DNA from: Aplectana chamaeleonis
Taxonomy: Eukaryota > Nematoda > Chromadorea > Rhabditida > Cosmocercidae
Direction: 5' to 3'
NCBI GenBank assembly: GCA_029168955.1
Contig: JAPDOI010000443.1
Location: 372,001 to 436,000, forward strand
DNA length: 64,000 nucleotides
Position numbers and translations under genes: made by a program
The notes under the pieces: generated by a model
Database searches by the model: none
What the model saw: the letters and a program-made list of their open reading frames with translations, nothing else
What the model was told of the DNA's origin: nothing
Shown: piece after piece, positions 14,501 to 27,822 of the stretch
How positions within the stretch are numbered: the first letter of the stretch is position 1
How the letters are laid out: the number at the start of each line of letters is the position of its first letter

Positions 14501-17500
14501 CAGTCCCTCTACGTCGCCGTGGAAATACTGCCGTTCCTCTACATTTCCGTGGAAACACTGCCTCGCCCTGTACATTGCCGTGGAAACACCACAGTCATTC
14601 TTCGTTGCCGTGGAAACACTGCCCTCCCTCTACATTGCCGTGGAAACAGCCGTACCTCTACATCGCCGTGGAAACACCACAGTCATTCTTCGTTGCCGTG
14701 CAAACACTGCCTTCCCTCTACATTGCCGCGGAAACACTGCCCCGCCCTGTACATTGCCGTAGAAACACCACAGTCATTCTTCGTTGCCGTGGAAACACTG
14801 CCCTTCCTCTACATTGCCGAGAAAACAGCCGTACCTCTACATCGCCGTGGAAACATCACAGTCCTTCTACGTTGCCGTGGAAACACTGCATTCCTTCTAC
14901 GTTGCCGTGTAAACACTGCCCTCCCTCTACATTGCCGTGGAAACAGCCGTACCTCTACATCGCCGTGGAAACATCTCAGTCCATCTACGTTGCCGTGGAA
15001 GCACTGCCTTCCCTTTACATTGCCGCGGAAACACTGCTCTTTCTTTACATTGCCGTGGAAACACTGCCGTCCCTCTAAATTGCCGTGGAAACACTACAGT
15101 ACCTCTACATTACCGTGGAAACACCACAGTCCCTCTACATTGCCGTGGAAACACTGCCGTTTCTCTAAATTGCCGTGGAAACACTGCCCCGCCCTGTACA
15201 TTGCCGTGGAAACACCACTCTTTCTTCGTTGCCGTGGAAACACTGCCGTCTCCTCTAAATTGCCGTGGAAACACTGCCAGTACCTCTACATCACCGTGGA
15301 ACACCACAGTCCTCTACGTCGCCGTGGAAACACTGCCGTTCCTCTACATTGCCGCGGAAACACTGCCGTCTCTCTACATTGCCGTGGAAACACTGCCGTC
15401 CTCTAGATTGCCGTGGAAACACTGCCCTCCCTCTACATTGCCCTGGAAACACTACCTTTCTCTACATTGCCGTGGAAACACTGCCGTCCCTCTAAATTGC
15501 CGTGGAAACACTGCAGTACCTCTACATCACCGTGGGAACACCACAGTCCCTCTCTGTCGCCGTGGAAATAGTGCCTTTCCTCTACATTGCCGTGGAAACA
15601 CTGCCCCGCCCTGTACATTGCCGTGGAAACACCACAGTCATTCTTCGTTGCCGTGGAAACACTGCCTTCCTCTACATTGCCGTGGAAACACTGCCGTCCT
15701 CTACATTGCCGTGGAAACACTACAGTCCCTCTACGTTGCCGTGGAAACACTGCCGTCCCTCTAAACTGCCCTGGAAACACTGCAGTACCTCTACATCACC
15801 GTGGGAACACCACAGTCCCTCTACGTCGCCGTGGAAATACTGCCGTTCCTCTACATTGCCGTGGAAACACTGCCCCGCCCTGTACATTGCCGTGGAAACA
15901 CCACAGTCATTCTTCGTTGCCGTGGAAACACTGCCTTCCCTCTACGTCGCCGTGGAAACACTGCCGTTCCTCTACATTGCCGTGGAAACATTGCCCGCCC
16001 TGTACATTGCCGTGGAAACACCACAGTCATTCTTCGTTGCCGTGGAAACACTGCCCTCCCTCTACATTGCCGAGGAAACAGCCGTACCTCTACATCGACG
16101 TGGAAACATCACAGTCCTTCTACGTTGCCGTGGAAACACTGCCCTCCTTCTACGTTGCCGTGTAAACACTGCCGCCCTCTACATTGCCGTGGAAACACCA
16201 CAGTCCATCTACGTTGCCGTGGAAACATCTGCCTCCCTCTACATTGCCGTGGAAACACTGCCGTACCTCTACATTGCCGTGGAAACACCACAGCCCCTCT
16301 AGGTTGCCGTGGAAACACTCCCCTTCCTCTACATTGCCGTGGAAACACTGCAGTCCCTCTACATTACCGTGGAAACACTGCCGTCCTCTACATTGCCGTG
16401 GAAACACTGCCCCGCCCTCTACATTGCCGTGGAAACACTGCAGTCTTTCTCTACATTGCCGTGGAAACACTGCCGTCCCTCTAAATTGCCGTGGAAACAC
16501 TGCCGTACCTCTACATTACCGTGGAAACACTGCCCTCCCTCTACATTGCCGTGGAAACACTGCCGTTCCTCTACATTGCCGTGGAAACACTGCCCCCTCT
16601 ACATTGCCGTGGAAACACCACAGTCATTCTTCATTGGCGTGGAAACACTGCCCTCCCTCTACATTGCCGTGGAAACAGCCATACTTCTACATCACCGTGG
16701 AAACACCACAGTCCCTCTACGTCGCCTTGGAAACAATGCCGTTCCTCTACATTGCCGCGGAAACACTGCTCTTTCTCTACATTGCCGTGGAAACACTGCC
16801 GTCCCTCTAAATTGCCCTGGAAACACTGCAGTACCTCTACATCACCGTGGGAACACCACAGTCCCTCTACGTCGCCGTGGAAATACTGCCGTTCTTTTGC
16901 ATTGCCGTGGAAACACTGCCCCGCCCTGTACATAGCCGTGGAAACACCACAGTCATTCTTCGTTGCCGTGGAAACACTGCCCTCCTCTACATTGCCGTGG
17001 AAACAGCCGTACCTCTACATCGCCGTGGAAACATCACAGTCCCTCTACGTCGCCGTGGAAACACTGCCGTTCCTCTACATTGCCGCGGAAACACTGCCCT
17101 CCCTCTACATTGCCGTGGAAACACCACAGTCATTCTTCGTTGCCGTGGAAACACTGCCCTCTCTCTACATTGCCGAGGAAACAGCCGTACCTCTACATCG
17201 CCGTGGAAACATCACAGTCCTTCTACGTTGCCGTGTAAACACTGCCCTCCCTCTACGTCGCCGTGGAAACACTGCCGTTTCTCTACATTGCCGCGGAAAC
17301 ACTGCTCTTTCTCTACATTGCCGTGGAAACTCTGCCGTCCCTCTAAATTGCCGTGGAAACACTACAGTACCTCTACATTACCGTGGAAACACTGCTCTTT
17401 CTCTACATTGCCGTGGAAACACTGCCGTTTCTCTCAATTGCCGTGGAAACACTGCCCTCCCTCTACATTGCCGCGGAAACACTACTCTTTCTCTACATTG

Positions 17501-20207
17501 CCGTGGAAACACTGCCGTCTTTCTAAATTGCCGTGGAAACACTGCAGTACCTCTACATCACCGTGGGAACACCACAGTCCCTCTACGTCGCCGTGGAAAC
17601 ACTGCCGTTCCTCTACATTGCCGCGGAAACACTTCTCTGTCTCTACATTGCCGTGGAAACACTGCCGTCCCTCTAGATTGCCGTGGAAACACTGCCCTCC
17701 CTCTACATTGCCGTGGAAACACTACCTTTCTCTACATTGCCGTGGAAACACTGCCGTCCCTCTAAATTGCCGTGGAAACACTGCAGTACCTCTACATCAC
17801 CGTGGGAACACCACATTCTCTCTGTTGCCGTGAAAATACTGCCGTTGCCGTGGAAACACTGCCGTCCCTCTACATTGCCGTGGAAACACTGCAGTACCTC
17901 TACATTGCCGTGGAAACACTGCAGTCCCTCTACGTCGCCGTGGAAACACTGCCGTTCCTCTACATTGCCGTGGAAACATTGCCCGCCCTGTACATTGCCG
18001 TGGAAACACCACAGTCATTCTTCGTTGCCGTGGAAACACTGCCGTTCCTCTACATTGCCGTGGAAACAGCCGTACCTCTACATCGCCGTGGAAACACCAC
18101 AGTCCCTCTTCGTCGACGTGGAAACACTGCCGTTCCTCTACATTGCCGTGGAAACACTGCCCGCCCTGTACATTGCCGTGGAAACACCACAGTCATTCTT
18201 CGTTGCCGTGGAAACACTGCCCTCCTCTGCATTGCCGAGGAAACAACCGTACCTCTACATCGACGTGGAAACATCACAGTCCTTCTACGTTGCCGTGGAA
18301 ACACTGCCCTCCTTCTACGTTGCCGTGTAAACACTGCCCTCCCTCTACATTGCCGTGGAAACAGCCGTACCTCTACATCGCCGTGGAAACATCTCAGTCC
18401 ATCTACGTTGCCGTGAAAGCACTGCCTTCCCTCTACATTGCCGCGGAAACACTGCTCTTTCTCTACATTGCCGTGGAAACTCTGCCGTTCCTCTAAATTG
18501 CCGTGGAAACACTACAGTACCTCTACATTACCGTGGAAACACCACAGTCCCTCTACGTCGCCGCGGAAACACTGTCGTTTCTCTAGATTGCCGTGGAAAC
18601 ACTGCCCCGCCCTGTACATAGCCGTGGAAACACCACAGTCATTCTTCGTTGCCGTGGAAACACTGCCTTCCCTCTATATTGCCGTGGAAACACTACTCTT
18701 TTCTCTACATTGCCGTGGAAACACCGCCGTCCCTCTAAATTGCCGTGGAAACACTGCAGTAGCTCTACATCACCGTGAGAACACCACAGTCCCTCTACGT
18801 CGCCGTGGAAACACTGCCGTTCCTCTACATTGCCGTGGAAACACTGCCCTCCCTCTACATTGCCGTGGAAACACTGCCTTCCCTCTTCGTCGCCGTGTAA
18901 ACACTGCCCTCCCTCTACATTGCCGTGGAAACAGCCGTACCTCTACATCGCCGTGGAAACACTGCTCTTTCCATCTACATTGCCGTGGAAACACTGCCGT
19001 CCCTCTAAATTGCCGTGGAAACACTACTGTACCTCTACATTACCGTGGAAACACCACAGTCCCTCTACGTCGCCGCGGAAACACTGTCGTTTCTCTAGAT
19101 TGCCGTGGAAACACTGCCCCGCCCTGTACATAGCCGTGGAAACACCACAGTCATTCTTCGTTGCCGTGGAAACACTGCCTTCCCTCTATATTGCCGTGGG
19201 AACACTGCTCTTTCTCTACATTTCCGTGGAAACAATGCCGTCCCTCTAAATTGCCGTGGAAACACTGTAGTACCTCTGATCACCGTGTGAACACCACAGT
19301 CCCTCTACGTCGCCTTGGAAACAATGCCCTTCCTCTACATTGGCGTGGAAACACTGCCCTCCCTCTACATTGCCGTGGAAACACAACAGTCATTCTTCGT
19401 TGTCGTGGAAACACTGCCCTCCCTCTACATTGCCGTGGAAACAATGCCGTTCCTCTACATCACCGTGGAAACACCACAGTCCCTCTACGTCGCCGTGGAA
19501 ACAATGCCGTTCCTCTACATTGCCGTGGAAACACTGCCGTCCCTCTAAATTGCCGTGGAAACATCACAGTCCTTCTACGTTGCCGTGGAAACACTGCCCT
19601 CCTTCTACGTTGCCATGTAAACACTGCCCTCCCTCTACATTGCCGTGGAAACAGCCGTACCTCTACATCGCCGTGGAAACATCTCAGTCCATCTACGTTG
19701 CCGTGAAAGCACTGCCTTCCCTCTACATTGCCGCGGAAACACTGCTCTTTCTCTACATTGCCGTGGAAGCTCTGCCGTCCCTCTAAATTGCCGTGGAAAC
19801 ACTACAGTACCTCTACATTACCGTGGAAACACTGCTCTTTCTCTACATTGCCGTGGAAACACTGCCGTCCCTCTAAATTGCCGTGGAAACACTGCCCTCC
19901 CTCTACATTGCCGCGGAAACACTACTCTTTCTCTACATTGCCGTGGAAACACTGCCGTCTTTCTAAATTGCCGTGGAAACACTGCAGTACCTCTACATCA
20001 CCGTGGGAACACCACAGTCCCTCTACGTCGCCGTGGAAACACTGCCGTTCCTCTACATTGCCGCGGAAACACTTCTCTGTCTCTACATTGCCGTGGAAAC
20101 ACTGCCGTCCCTCTAGATTGCCGTGGAAACACTGCAGTACCTCTACATCACCGTGGGAACACCACAGTCCCTCTACATTGCCGTGGAAACCCTGCCGTCC
20201 CTCTAAA

Positions 20208-20951
20208 TTGCCGTGGAAACACTGCAGTACCTCTACATCACCGTGGGAACACCACATTCCCTCTCTGTTGCCGTGAAAATACTGCCGTTCCTCTACATTG
20301 CCGTGGAAACACTGCCCCGCCCTGTACATTGCCGTGGAAACACCAGAGTCATTCTTCGTTGCCGTGGAAACACTGCCTTCCCTCTACGTCGCCGTGGAAA
20401 CACTGCCGTTCCTCTACATTGCCGTGGAAACATTGCCCGCCCTGTACATTGCCGTGGAAACACCACAGTCATTCTTCGTTGCCGTGGAAACACTGCCCTC
20501 CCTCTACATTGCGGTGGAAACAGCCGTACCTCTACATCGCCGTGGAAACATCGCAGTCCCTCTTCGTCGACGTGGAAACACTGCCGTTCCTCTACATTGC
20601 CGTGGAAACACTGCCCCGCCCTGTACATTGCCGTGGAAACACCACAGTCATTCTTCGTTGCCGTGGAAACACTGCCCTCCTCTACATTGCCGAGGAAACA
20701 GCCGTACTCTACATCGCCGTGGAAACATCACAGTCCTTCTACGTTGCCGTGGAAACACTGCCCTCCTTCTACGTTGCCGTGTAAACACTGCCCTCCCTCT
20801 ACATTGCCGTGGAAACAGCCGTACCTCTACATCGCCGTGGAAACATCTCAGTCCATCTACGTTGCCGTGAAAGCACTGCCTTCCCTCTACATTGCCGCGG
20901 AAACACTGCTCTTTCTCTACATTGCCGTGGAAACTCTGCCGTCCCTCAAAA
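20208..20951. repeat. Higher-order repeat block, copy 3 (744 bp)
   Basis: Same variant order, 2 bp shorter overall, with small indels such as CCCTCCTCTAC near 20,677. Confidence 0.75.
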
Positions 20952-22923
20952 TTGCCGTGGAAACACTACAGTACCTCTACCTTACCGTGGAAACACCACA
21001 GTCCCTCTACGTCGCCGCGGAAACACTGTCGTTTCTCTAAATTGCCGTGGAAACACTGCCCTCCCTCTACATTGCCGCGGAAACACTACTCTTTCTCTAC
21101 ATTGCCGTGGAAACACTGCCGTCTTTCTAAATTGCCGTGGAAACACTGCAGTAGCTCTACATCACCGTGAGAACACCACAGTCCCTCTACGTCGCCGTGG
21201 AAACACTGCGGTTCCTCTACATTGCCGTGGAAACACTGCCCCGCCCTGTACATTGCCGTGGAAACACCACAGTCATTCTTCGTTGCCGTGGAAACACTGC
21301 CTTCCCTCCACGTCGCCGTGTAAACACTGCCCTCCCTCTACATTGCCGTGGAAACAGCCGTACCTCTACATCGCCGTGGAAACATCTCAGTCCATCTACG
21401 TTGCCGTGAAAGCACTGCCTTCCCTCTACATTGTCGCGGAAACACTACTGTACCTCTACATTACCGTGGAAACACCACAGTCCCTCTACGTCGCCGCGGA
21501 AACACTGTCGTTTCTCTAGATTGCCGTGGAAACACTGCCCCGCCCTGTACATAGCCGTGGAAACACCACAGTCATTCTTCGTTGCCGTGGAAACACTGCC
21601 CTCCCTCTATATTGCCGTGGGAACACTGCTCTTTCTCTACATTGCCGTGGAAACAATGCCGTCCCTCTAAATTGCCGTGGAAACACTGCAGTACCTCTGA
21701 TCACCGTGTGAACACCACAGTCCCTCTACGTCGCCTTGGAAACAATGCCCTTCCTCTACATTGGCGTGGAAACACTGCCCTCCCTCTACATTGCCGTGGA
21801 AACACCACAGTCATTCTTCGTTGCCGAGGAAACACTGCCCTCCCTCTACATTGCCGTGGAAACAGCCATACCTCTACATCACCGTGGAAACACCACAGTC
21901 CCTCTACGTCGCCTTGGAAACAATGCCGTTCCTCTACATTGCCGTGGAAACACTGCCCTCCCTCTACATTGCCGTGGAAACACCACAGTCATTCTTCGTT
22001 GCCGTGGAAACACTGCCCTCCCTCTACATTGCCGTGGAAACAGCCGTACCTCTACATCGCCGTGGAAACATCACAGTCCCTCTACGTTGCCGTGAAAACA
22101 CTGCCCTTCCTCTACATTGCCGCGGAAACACTGCTCTTTCTCTACATTGCCGTGGAAACACTGCCGTCCCTCTAAATTGCCCTGGAAACACTGCAGTACC
22201 TCTACATCACCGTGGGAACACCACAGTCCCTCTACGTCGCCGTGGAAATACTGCCGTTCTTTTACATTGCCGTGGAAACACTGCCCCGCCCTGTACATTG
22301 CCGTGGAAACACCACAGTCATTCTTCGTTGCCGTGGAAACACTGCCCTCCCTCTACATTGCCGAGGAAACAGCCGTACCTCTACATCGCCGTGGAAACAT
22401 CACAGTCCTTCTACGTTGCCGTGGAAACACTGCCCTCCTTCTACGTTGCCATGTAAACACTGCCCTCCCTCTACATTGCCGTGGAAACAGCCGTACCTCT
22501 ACATCGCCGTGGAAACATCTCAGTCCATCTACGTTGCCGTGAAAGCACTGCCTTCCCTCTACATTGCCGCGGAAACACTGCTCTTTCTCTACATTGCCGT
22601 GGAAACTCTGCCGTCCCTCTAAATTGCCGTGGAAACATTACAGTACCTCTACATTACCGTGGAAACACTGCTCTTCCTCTAAATTGCCGTGGAAACACTG
22701 CCGTCCCTCTAAATTGCCGTGGAAACACTGCAGTCCCTCTACGTCGCCGTGGAAACACTGCCGTTCCTCTACATTGCCGCGGAAACACTTCTCTGTCTCT
22801 ACATTGCCGTGGAAACACTGCCGTCCCTCTAGATTGCCGTGGAAACACTGCCCTCCCTCTACATTGCCGCGGAAACACTACTCTTTCTCTACATTGCCGT
22901 GGAAACACTGCCGTCCCTCTAAA

Positions 22924-23669
22924 TTGCCGTGGAAACACTGCAGTACCTCTACATCACCGTGGGAACACCACATTCCCTCTCTGTTGCCGTGAAAATACTG
23001 CCGTTCCTCTACATTGCCGTGGAAACACTGCCCCGCCCTGTACATTGCCGTGGAAACACCACAGTCATTCTTCGTTGCCGTGGAAACACTGCCTTCCCTC
23101 TACGTCGCCGTGGAAACACTGCCGTTCCTCTACATTGCCGTGGAAACATTGCCCGCCCTGTACATTGCCGTGGAAACACCACAGTCATTCTTCGTTGCCG
23201 TGGAAACACTGGCCTCCCTCTACATTGCGGTGGAAACAGCCGTACCTCTACATCGCCGTGGAAACATCGCAGTCCCTCTTCGTCGACGTGGAAACACTGC
23301 CGTTCCTCTACATTGCCGTGGAAACACTGCCCCGCCCTGTACATTGCCGTGGAAACACCACAGTCATTCTTCGTTGCCGTGGAAACACTGCCCTCCCTCT
23401 ACATTGCCGAGGAAACAGCCGTACCTCTACATCGCCGTGGAAACATCACAGTCCTTCTACGTTGCCGTGGAAACACTGCCCTCCTTCTAAATTGCCGTGT
23501 AAACGCTGCCCTATATCTACATTGCCGTGGAAACAGCCGTACATCTACATCGCCGTGGAAACATCTCAGTCCATCTACGTTGCCGTGAAAGCACTGCCTT
23601 CCCTCTACATTGCCGCGGAAACACTGCTCTTTCTCTACATTGCCGTGGAAACTCTGCCGTCCCTCTAAA
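22924..23669. repeat. Higher-order repeat block, copy 4 (746 bp)
   Basis: Same variant order as copy 1 at a constant offset of 21,011 bp from end to end. Carries private changes near 23,488-23,516 (CTTCTAAATT, GTAAACGC, CTATATC). Confidence 0.8.
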
Positions 23670-25071
23670 TTGCCGTGGAAACACTACAGTACCTCTACAT
23701 TACCGTGGAAACACCACAGTCCCTCTACGTCGCCGCGGAAACACTGTCGTTTCTCTAGATTGCCGTGGAAACACTGCCCCGCCCTGTACATAGCCGTGGA
23801 AACACCACAGTCATTCTTCGTTGCCGTGGAAACACTGCCTTCCCTCTATATTGCCGTGGGAACACTGCTCTTTCTCTACATTTCCGTGGAAACAATGCCG
23901 TCCCTCTAAATTGCCGTGGAAACACTGCAGTACCTCTGATCACCGTGTGAACACCACAGTCCCTCTACGTCGCCTTGGAAACAATGCCCTTCCTCTACAT
24001 TGGCGTGGAAACACTGCCCTCCCTCTACATTGCCGTGGAAACACCACAGTCATTCTACGTTGCCGTGGAAACACTGCCCTCCCTCTACATTGCCGTGGAA
24101 ACAGCCATACCTCTACATCACCGTGGAAACACCACAGTCCCTCTACGTCGCCTTGGAAACAATGCCGTTCCTCTACATTGCCGTGGAAACACTGCCCTCC
24201 CTCTACATTGCCGTGGAAACACCACAGTCATTCTTCGTTGCCGTGGAAACACTGCCCTCCCTCTACATTGCCGTGGAAACAGCCGTACCTCTACATCGCC
24301 GTGGAAACATCACAGTCCCTCTACGTTGCCGTGAAAACACTGCCCTCCCTCTACATTGCCGCGGAAACACTGCTCTTTCTCTACATTGCCGTGGAAACAC
24401 TGCCGTCCCTCTAAATTGCCCTGGAAACACTGCAGTACCTCTACATCACCGTGGGAACACCACAGTCCCTCTACGTCGCCGTGGAAATACTGCCGTTCTT
24501 TTACATTGCCGTGGAAACACTGCCCCGCCCTGTACATTGCCGTGGAAACACCACAGTCATTCTTCGTTGCCGTGGAAACACTGCCGACCCTCTACGTCGC
24601 CGTGGAAACACTGCCGTTCCTCTACATTGCCGTGGAAACAGCCGTACCTCTACATCGCCGTGGAAGCACCACAGTCCCTCTACGTTGCCGTGGAAACACT
24701 GCTCTCCCTCTACATTGCCGTGGAAACACTGCCCCGCCTTGTACATTGCCGTGAAACAGCCGTACCTCTACATCGCCGTGAAAACACCATAGTCATTCTT
24801 CGTTGCCGTGGAAACACTGCCCTCTCTCTACATTGCCGTGGAAACAGCAGTACCTCTATATCGCCGTAGAAACACCACAGTCATTCTTCGTTGCCGTGGA
24901 AACACTGCCCTCCCTCTACATTGCCGTGGAAACAGCCGTACCTCTACATCGCCGTGGAAACATCACAGTCCCTCTACGTTGCCGTGAAAACACTGCTCTC
25001 CCTCTACATTGCCGTGGAAACACTGCCTCGCCCTGTACATTGCCGTGGAAACACTGCCGTACCTCTTCATC

Positions 25072-25405
25072 GCGACTGGTTTCAAGGACTTTTTCGGGCG
25101 AAGTAAAGTGGTGGACGTTGGCAAGCCACGTTTTCAGATCACAGTGTTTTTGCCATCACTATCCAACGGGTGGCATCCCTTCAGCCAAAGAATTTTGGAC
25201 CAACAAGGGTCCACACTTTGAGGTTATTGAACTGTGTGGAAATTTGCACAGAGTTTTTTCTAACAACTTTTCAGACTTCCGAAATAATAATACATAAAAA
25301 TATGTAAGGCGCCATAAAGGGCGCCAGGCCCGAACGTTTTTGTGGGAGGGCGCGAGGCCTAGGCGCGTTCTATTATTGTCATATCACTTTTAGTTATTCT
25401 TGTTA
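25072..25405. other. Unique flank of the minisatellite, no gene seen
   Basis: The repeat stops inside a unit (CTCTTCATCGCGACTGG) and ordinary AT-rich DNA follows. A GC-rich patch at 25,308-25,370 has GGCGCC and GCGCGAGGCC motifs that reappear at 26,867-26,905. An open frame continuing out of the array to 25,297 shows no recognisable domain. Confidence 0.6.
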
Positions 25406-25684
25406 CTGTGCTTATCTGGGCCGAATTCCGGTCCGCAATTGCGTCTTAACACGCTTCGCGGCCGCACGCGCTCGAGTCAGTCGGGTTTCCAGCGCCAAAG
25501 CCGACTCGGTGTGGCTTTTTTATTCAATTTTCTCCAATTTTTCTTAGTTTCCACTTTCCGACACCCACCTAGGGACAGCAGTTGGGCTGCAGGGGCCCTG
25601 GAAGCTCTTCTGACTCGGGAGCGTGCGGCCGCAAAGCGTGTCGAGATGCATTTGCGGACCGGAATTTGGCCCAGATAAGCACAG
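25406..25684 (+). mobile_element. 279-bp TA-flanked inverted-repeat element, copy 1
   Basis: Arms of about 85 bp at each end are imperfect reverse complements (outer end CTGTGCTTATCTGGGCC), and the element is bounded by TA on both sides. No coding capacity. A TA duplication is what Tc1/mariner-type elements generate, so this is probably a non-autonomous member of such a family. A second copy of exactly the same length lies at 27,823-28,101 in the opposite orientation. Confidence 0.85.
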
Positions 25685-27008
25685 TAATTCTTCGCCCTAG
25701 TGGAGGCGAATCGGTATTTTTCGAATTCTTCTAATAAATTATTACTGAGAAATGACGTCACGAATTAAGGAAAAAGCCAAAATAATGATTACAATTTTGA
25801 ATTAATACTCGATTACAGAAGTAAATGTCCGAAATCGCCCTTTTTAGGCATTGATACCTTAGAAAATAAGTTGAATTAAAATTTGTCTTCTTGTGAGAAG
25901 TTCTCTCTTATGCCGACAACTCTTTTGATTTCAGAAAGGGATTGAAACTCTGACGTTTGGCTAAGTTTGAGGTGTGTAAAAAAATTAGGCGTGGACATTT
26001 TCTGCGGAATCCTTCGTAATCCACTTAATCACACATGTTTAAAATGCAAGGTATAGAAAAAAAAAATTTTTCATGCAATGTTCTGATCGCTCGCATTCAG
26101 CGAGTTTTATCCGCCCGCAAACTTCATCCCAGTGCTCGAAATTCACGATTAACGCCCTCGTTTAGGCGGGCGTCGGGCTGTTTTTTTTTCAATTTTTGCA
26201 TATTCCAGCCCGCCCAAATTTTGTTCTGAATGAATCTTAGTTGGGCTAGTGGTGATCTGCCAGAAGTTTATTAAAATCAGCCTGCTGCCGACTTTTTTCC
26301 AGAATGGTTTATGATAGGGCTTTTTTTTATACAGTTCCAACTTTTTTCTTTGATTCTAGCTAGATTCTTTGAATGAAATACAATCGGTCCGATATTTTCC
26401 TTAAGGGGGGGGGTCGTTATATTTCCCCATATTTTTGGAAAAACCGACCTTCGGGGGGGAAGGGGGCGGGGGATCGTAAGTATTTTGCGGCCTTTGCCAA
26501 CGGGCTGCTGGACTCTGGGTCTAGGCATCAATGCATAACTTTTGATCAAAACAAGAGCACTCCACCAAGTTTTTTCTTCATCTTTTCTGAGCATTCTTAG
26601 AGGTAATTAAATAGTCAAATCAGCTTTACTGACTTCGGCAGAGCCTTTCTGGCTTTGTTAAGATTTTGACATTTTTAGGGACTGCCTGAGGCATTTAGCA
26701 GATTCTGAGTAAGGGATATTGGAACACTGTCCTCCCACTAGAGCATATTAATAATGCATCCAGAAAGTCCATCTGATGGGGTCAACCTCCCTTGTGAGCG
26801 AGGCGGACCCCTCTACGCGTCTGGCGCCCAAATGGTCCCCGCGCCGGCCCTAGGGCTTGTGAAGTGCGCGAGGCCTGGAAATTATTGCGAGAAAGGCGCC
26901 AGGTTTGGACGCTTCACATTATGGCTGGATCAAATTTAGTCGTTTCCGCGTATTCTTCGCCGAGAGGAGGCGAATCGATAGTGTTCAGTTCTTTTTATTA
27001 TAGTTTAA
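25685..27008. other. Intergenic, no gene seen
   Basis: AT-rich unique DNA. The palindromic motif TTCGCC...GGCGAATCG occurs at 25,690-25,714 and 26,953-26,977. There are G-runs at 26,405-26,412 and 26,454-26,471. The short open frames lack recognisable domains. Confidence 0.5.
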
Positions 27009-27481
27009 AGGCAGCAGACACGCTCAAAAATGGTATCGATTTTATGACATGAATCAACGGTTTGGAGCTGGTTGTATTGGGAACTGACGAAAAGACGAGC
27101 GGAACTGTGCGCAAATAGAGGAATAACGGTTATTTTGTTATCGGGTGAAAGTGGACGAGTTTTACCGCGCGCTGTTGGAACAGCGAATATTAGCAGCAAA
27201 ACGGTTGAGGTGGAGAAGGCGATATACTCCTACAGCGTGTACTGCTTCCAACACCTCGTTGGAAGCATAGAAAACCAGCCAAAGTGACCGTATTACTACT
27301 ATCAATCTGGACGAGTTGGTATTTTGGGGCGGGGTTGCAGAAATATTTCGATTTGCGTTGCTGATATTTAGTAGTTTCCACTCGTTTTTGACGCTTCCTT
27401 CGGCGTGAGCGTTCTACTAGGGGCCATATCACCCAAGTAGCGTAGTTATCTCAACAACTTTTTCGAGCGTGTCTGCTGCCT
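27009..27481. mobile_element. TTAA-flanked MITE, copy A (473 bp)
   Basis: Ends are inverted repeats beginning AGGCAGCAGACACGCTC and the element is flanked by TTAA at 27,005-27,008 and 27,482-27,485. It shares only AGGCAG and the TTAA target with copies B-F, so it is a separate subfamily. No transposase. Confidence 0.75.
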
Positions 27482-27822
27482 TTAAGTTAGGCAGGAAATA
27501 AATTACGGCATGAATAGAATTAAGTCTCAATGTATTGATTACAATCTTTTATTCATAATACAGTTATCATGGTATCTCACCTGCGTAAAACACAAAGCGT
27601 AGCAAAAATATAAATTTCCATAAAATGTGCCATTCGCTAGAATTCTTCGGATTTACCCCACCCGAATGTTTCAACTCATTGCCCGAAATTCACGATGAGT
27701 GCGCGCATTGGGATGAATCAAACCCCCCAATTGCGGTGAGAGCTAGCTGAGTGTCGCTGTCCTATACACTGGATGCGACTAATCCGACCAAACAAAGATT
27801 CTGGTCGTGGCCTGAGTATGTA
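27482..27822. other. Intergenic, no gene seen
   Basis: AT-rich unique sequence between two short transposons; no open frame or structure I can interpret. Confidence 0.5.

Larger units (their letters stand above)
1..25071. repeat. 30-bp minisatellite array (about 835 units)
   Basis: Seen: head-to-tail units of about 30 bp with a nearly invariant core GCCGTGGAAACACTGCC followed by a variable pyrimidine-rich half ending CTCTACATT. Recurrent variants include a 28-bp unit (AAACAGCCGTACC), a 31-bp unit (CTGCCCCGCCCTGTACA), a unit with ACAGTCATTCTTCG, a GCGGAAAC unit and units ending CTCTAAATT. The array starts before the window and ends abruptly near 25,071. Three forward and two reverse frames are open over long stretches, the longest at 8,227-12,066 (1,279 codons). 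Because 28- and 31-bp units shift frame without closing it, and there is no composition change, promoter or splice signal, I treat these frames as non-coding. A repeat protein cannot be excluded from sequence alone. Confidence 0.97.

Noticed and set aside
1..25071. CRISPR array
   Set aside because: Repeats are contiguous with no unique spacers, and the surroundings are eukaryotic.
1..25071. Telomeric repeat
   Set aside because: The unit is 30 bp and contains no TTAGGC, the nematode telomere motif.
25216..25229. Second SL-like site sharing TTTGAGGTTATTGA with 58,245-58,258
   Set aside because: Only 14 bases match and the rest of the SL1 exon is absent, so I treat it as chance.
24803..25297. 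Gene crossing the array boundary
   Set aside because: The frame merely continues from the open repeat into flank; no domain and no start outside the array.
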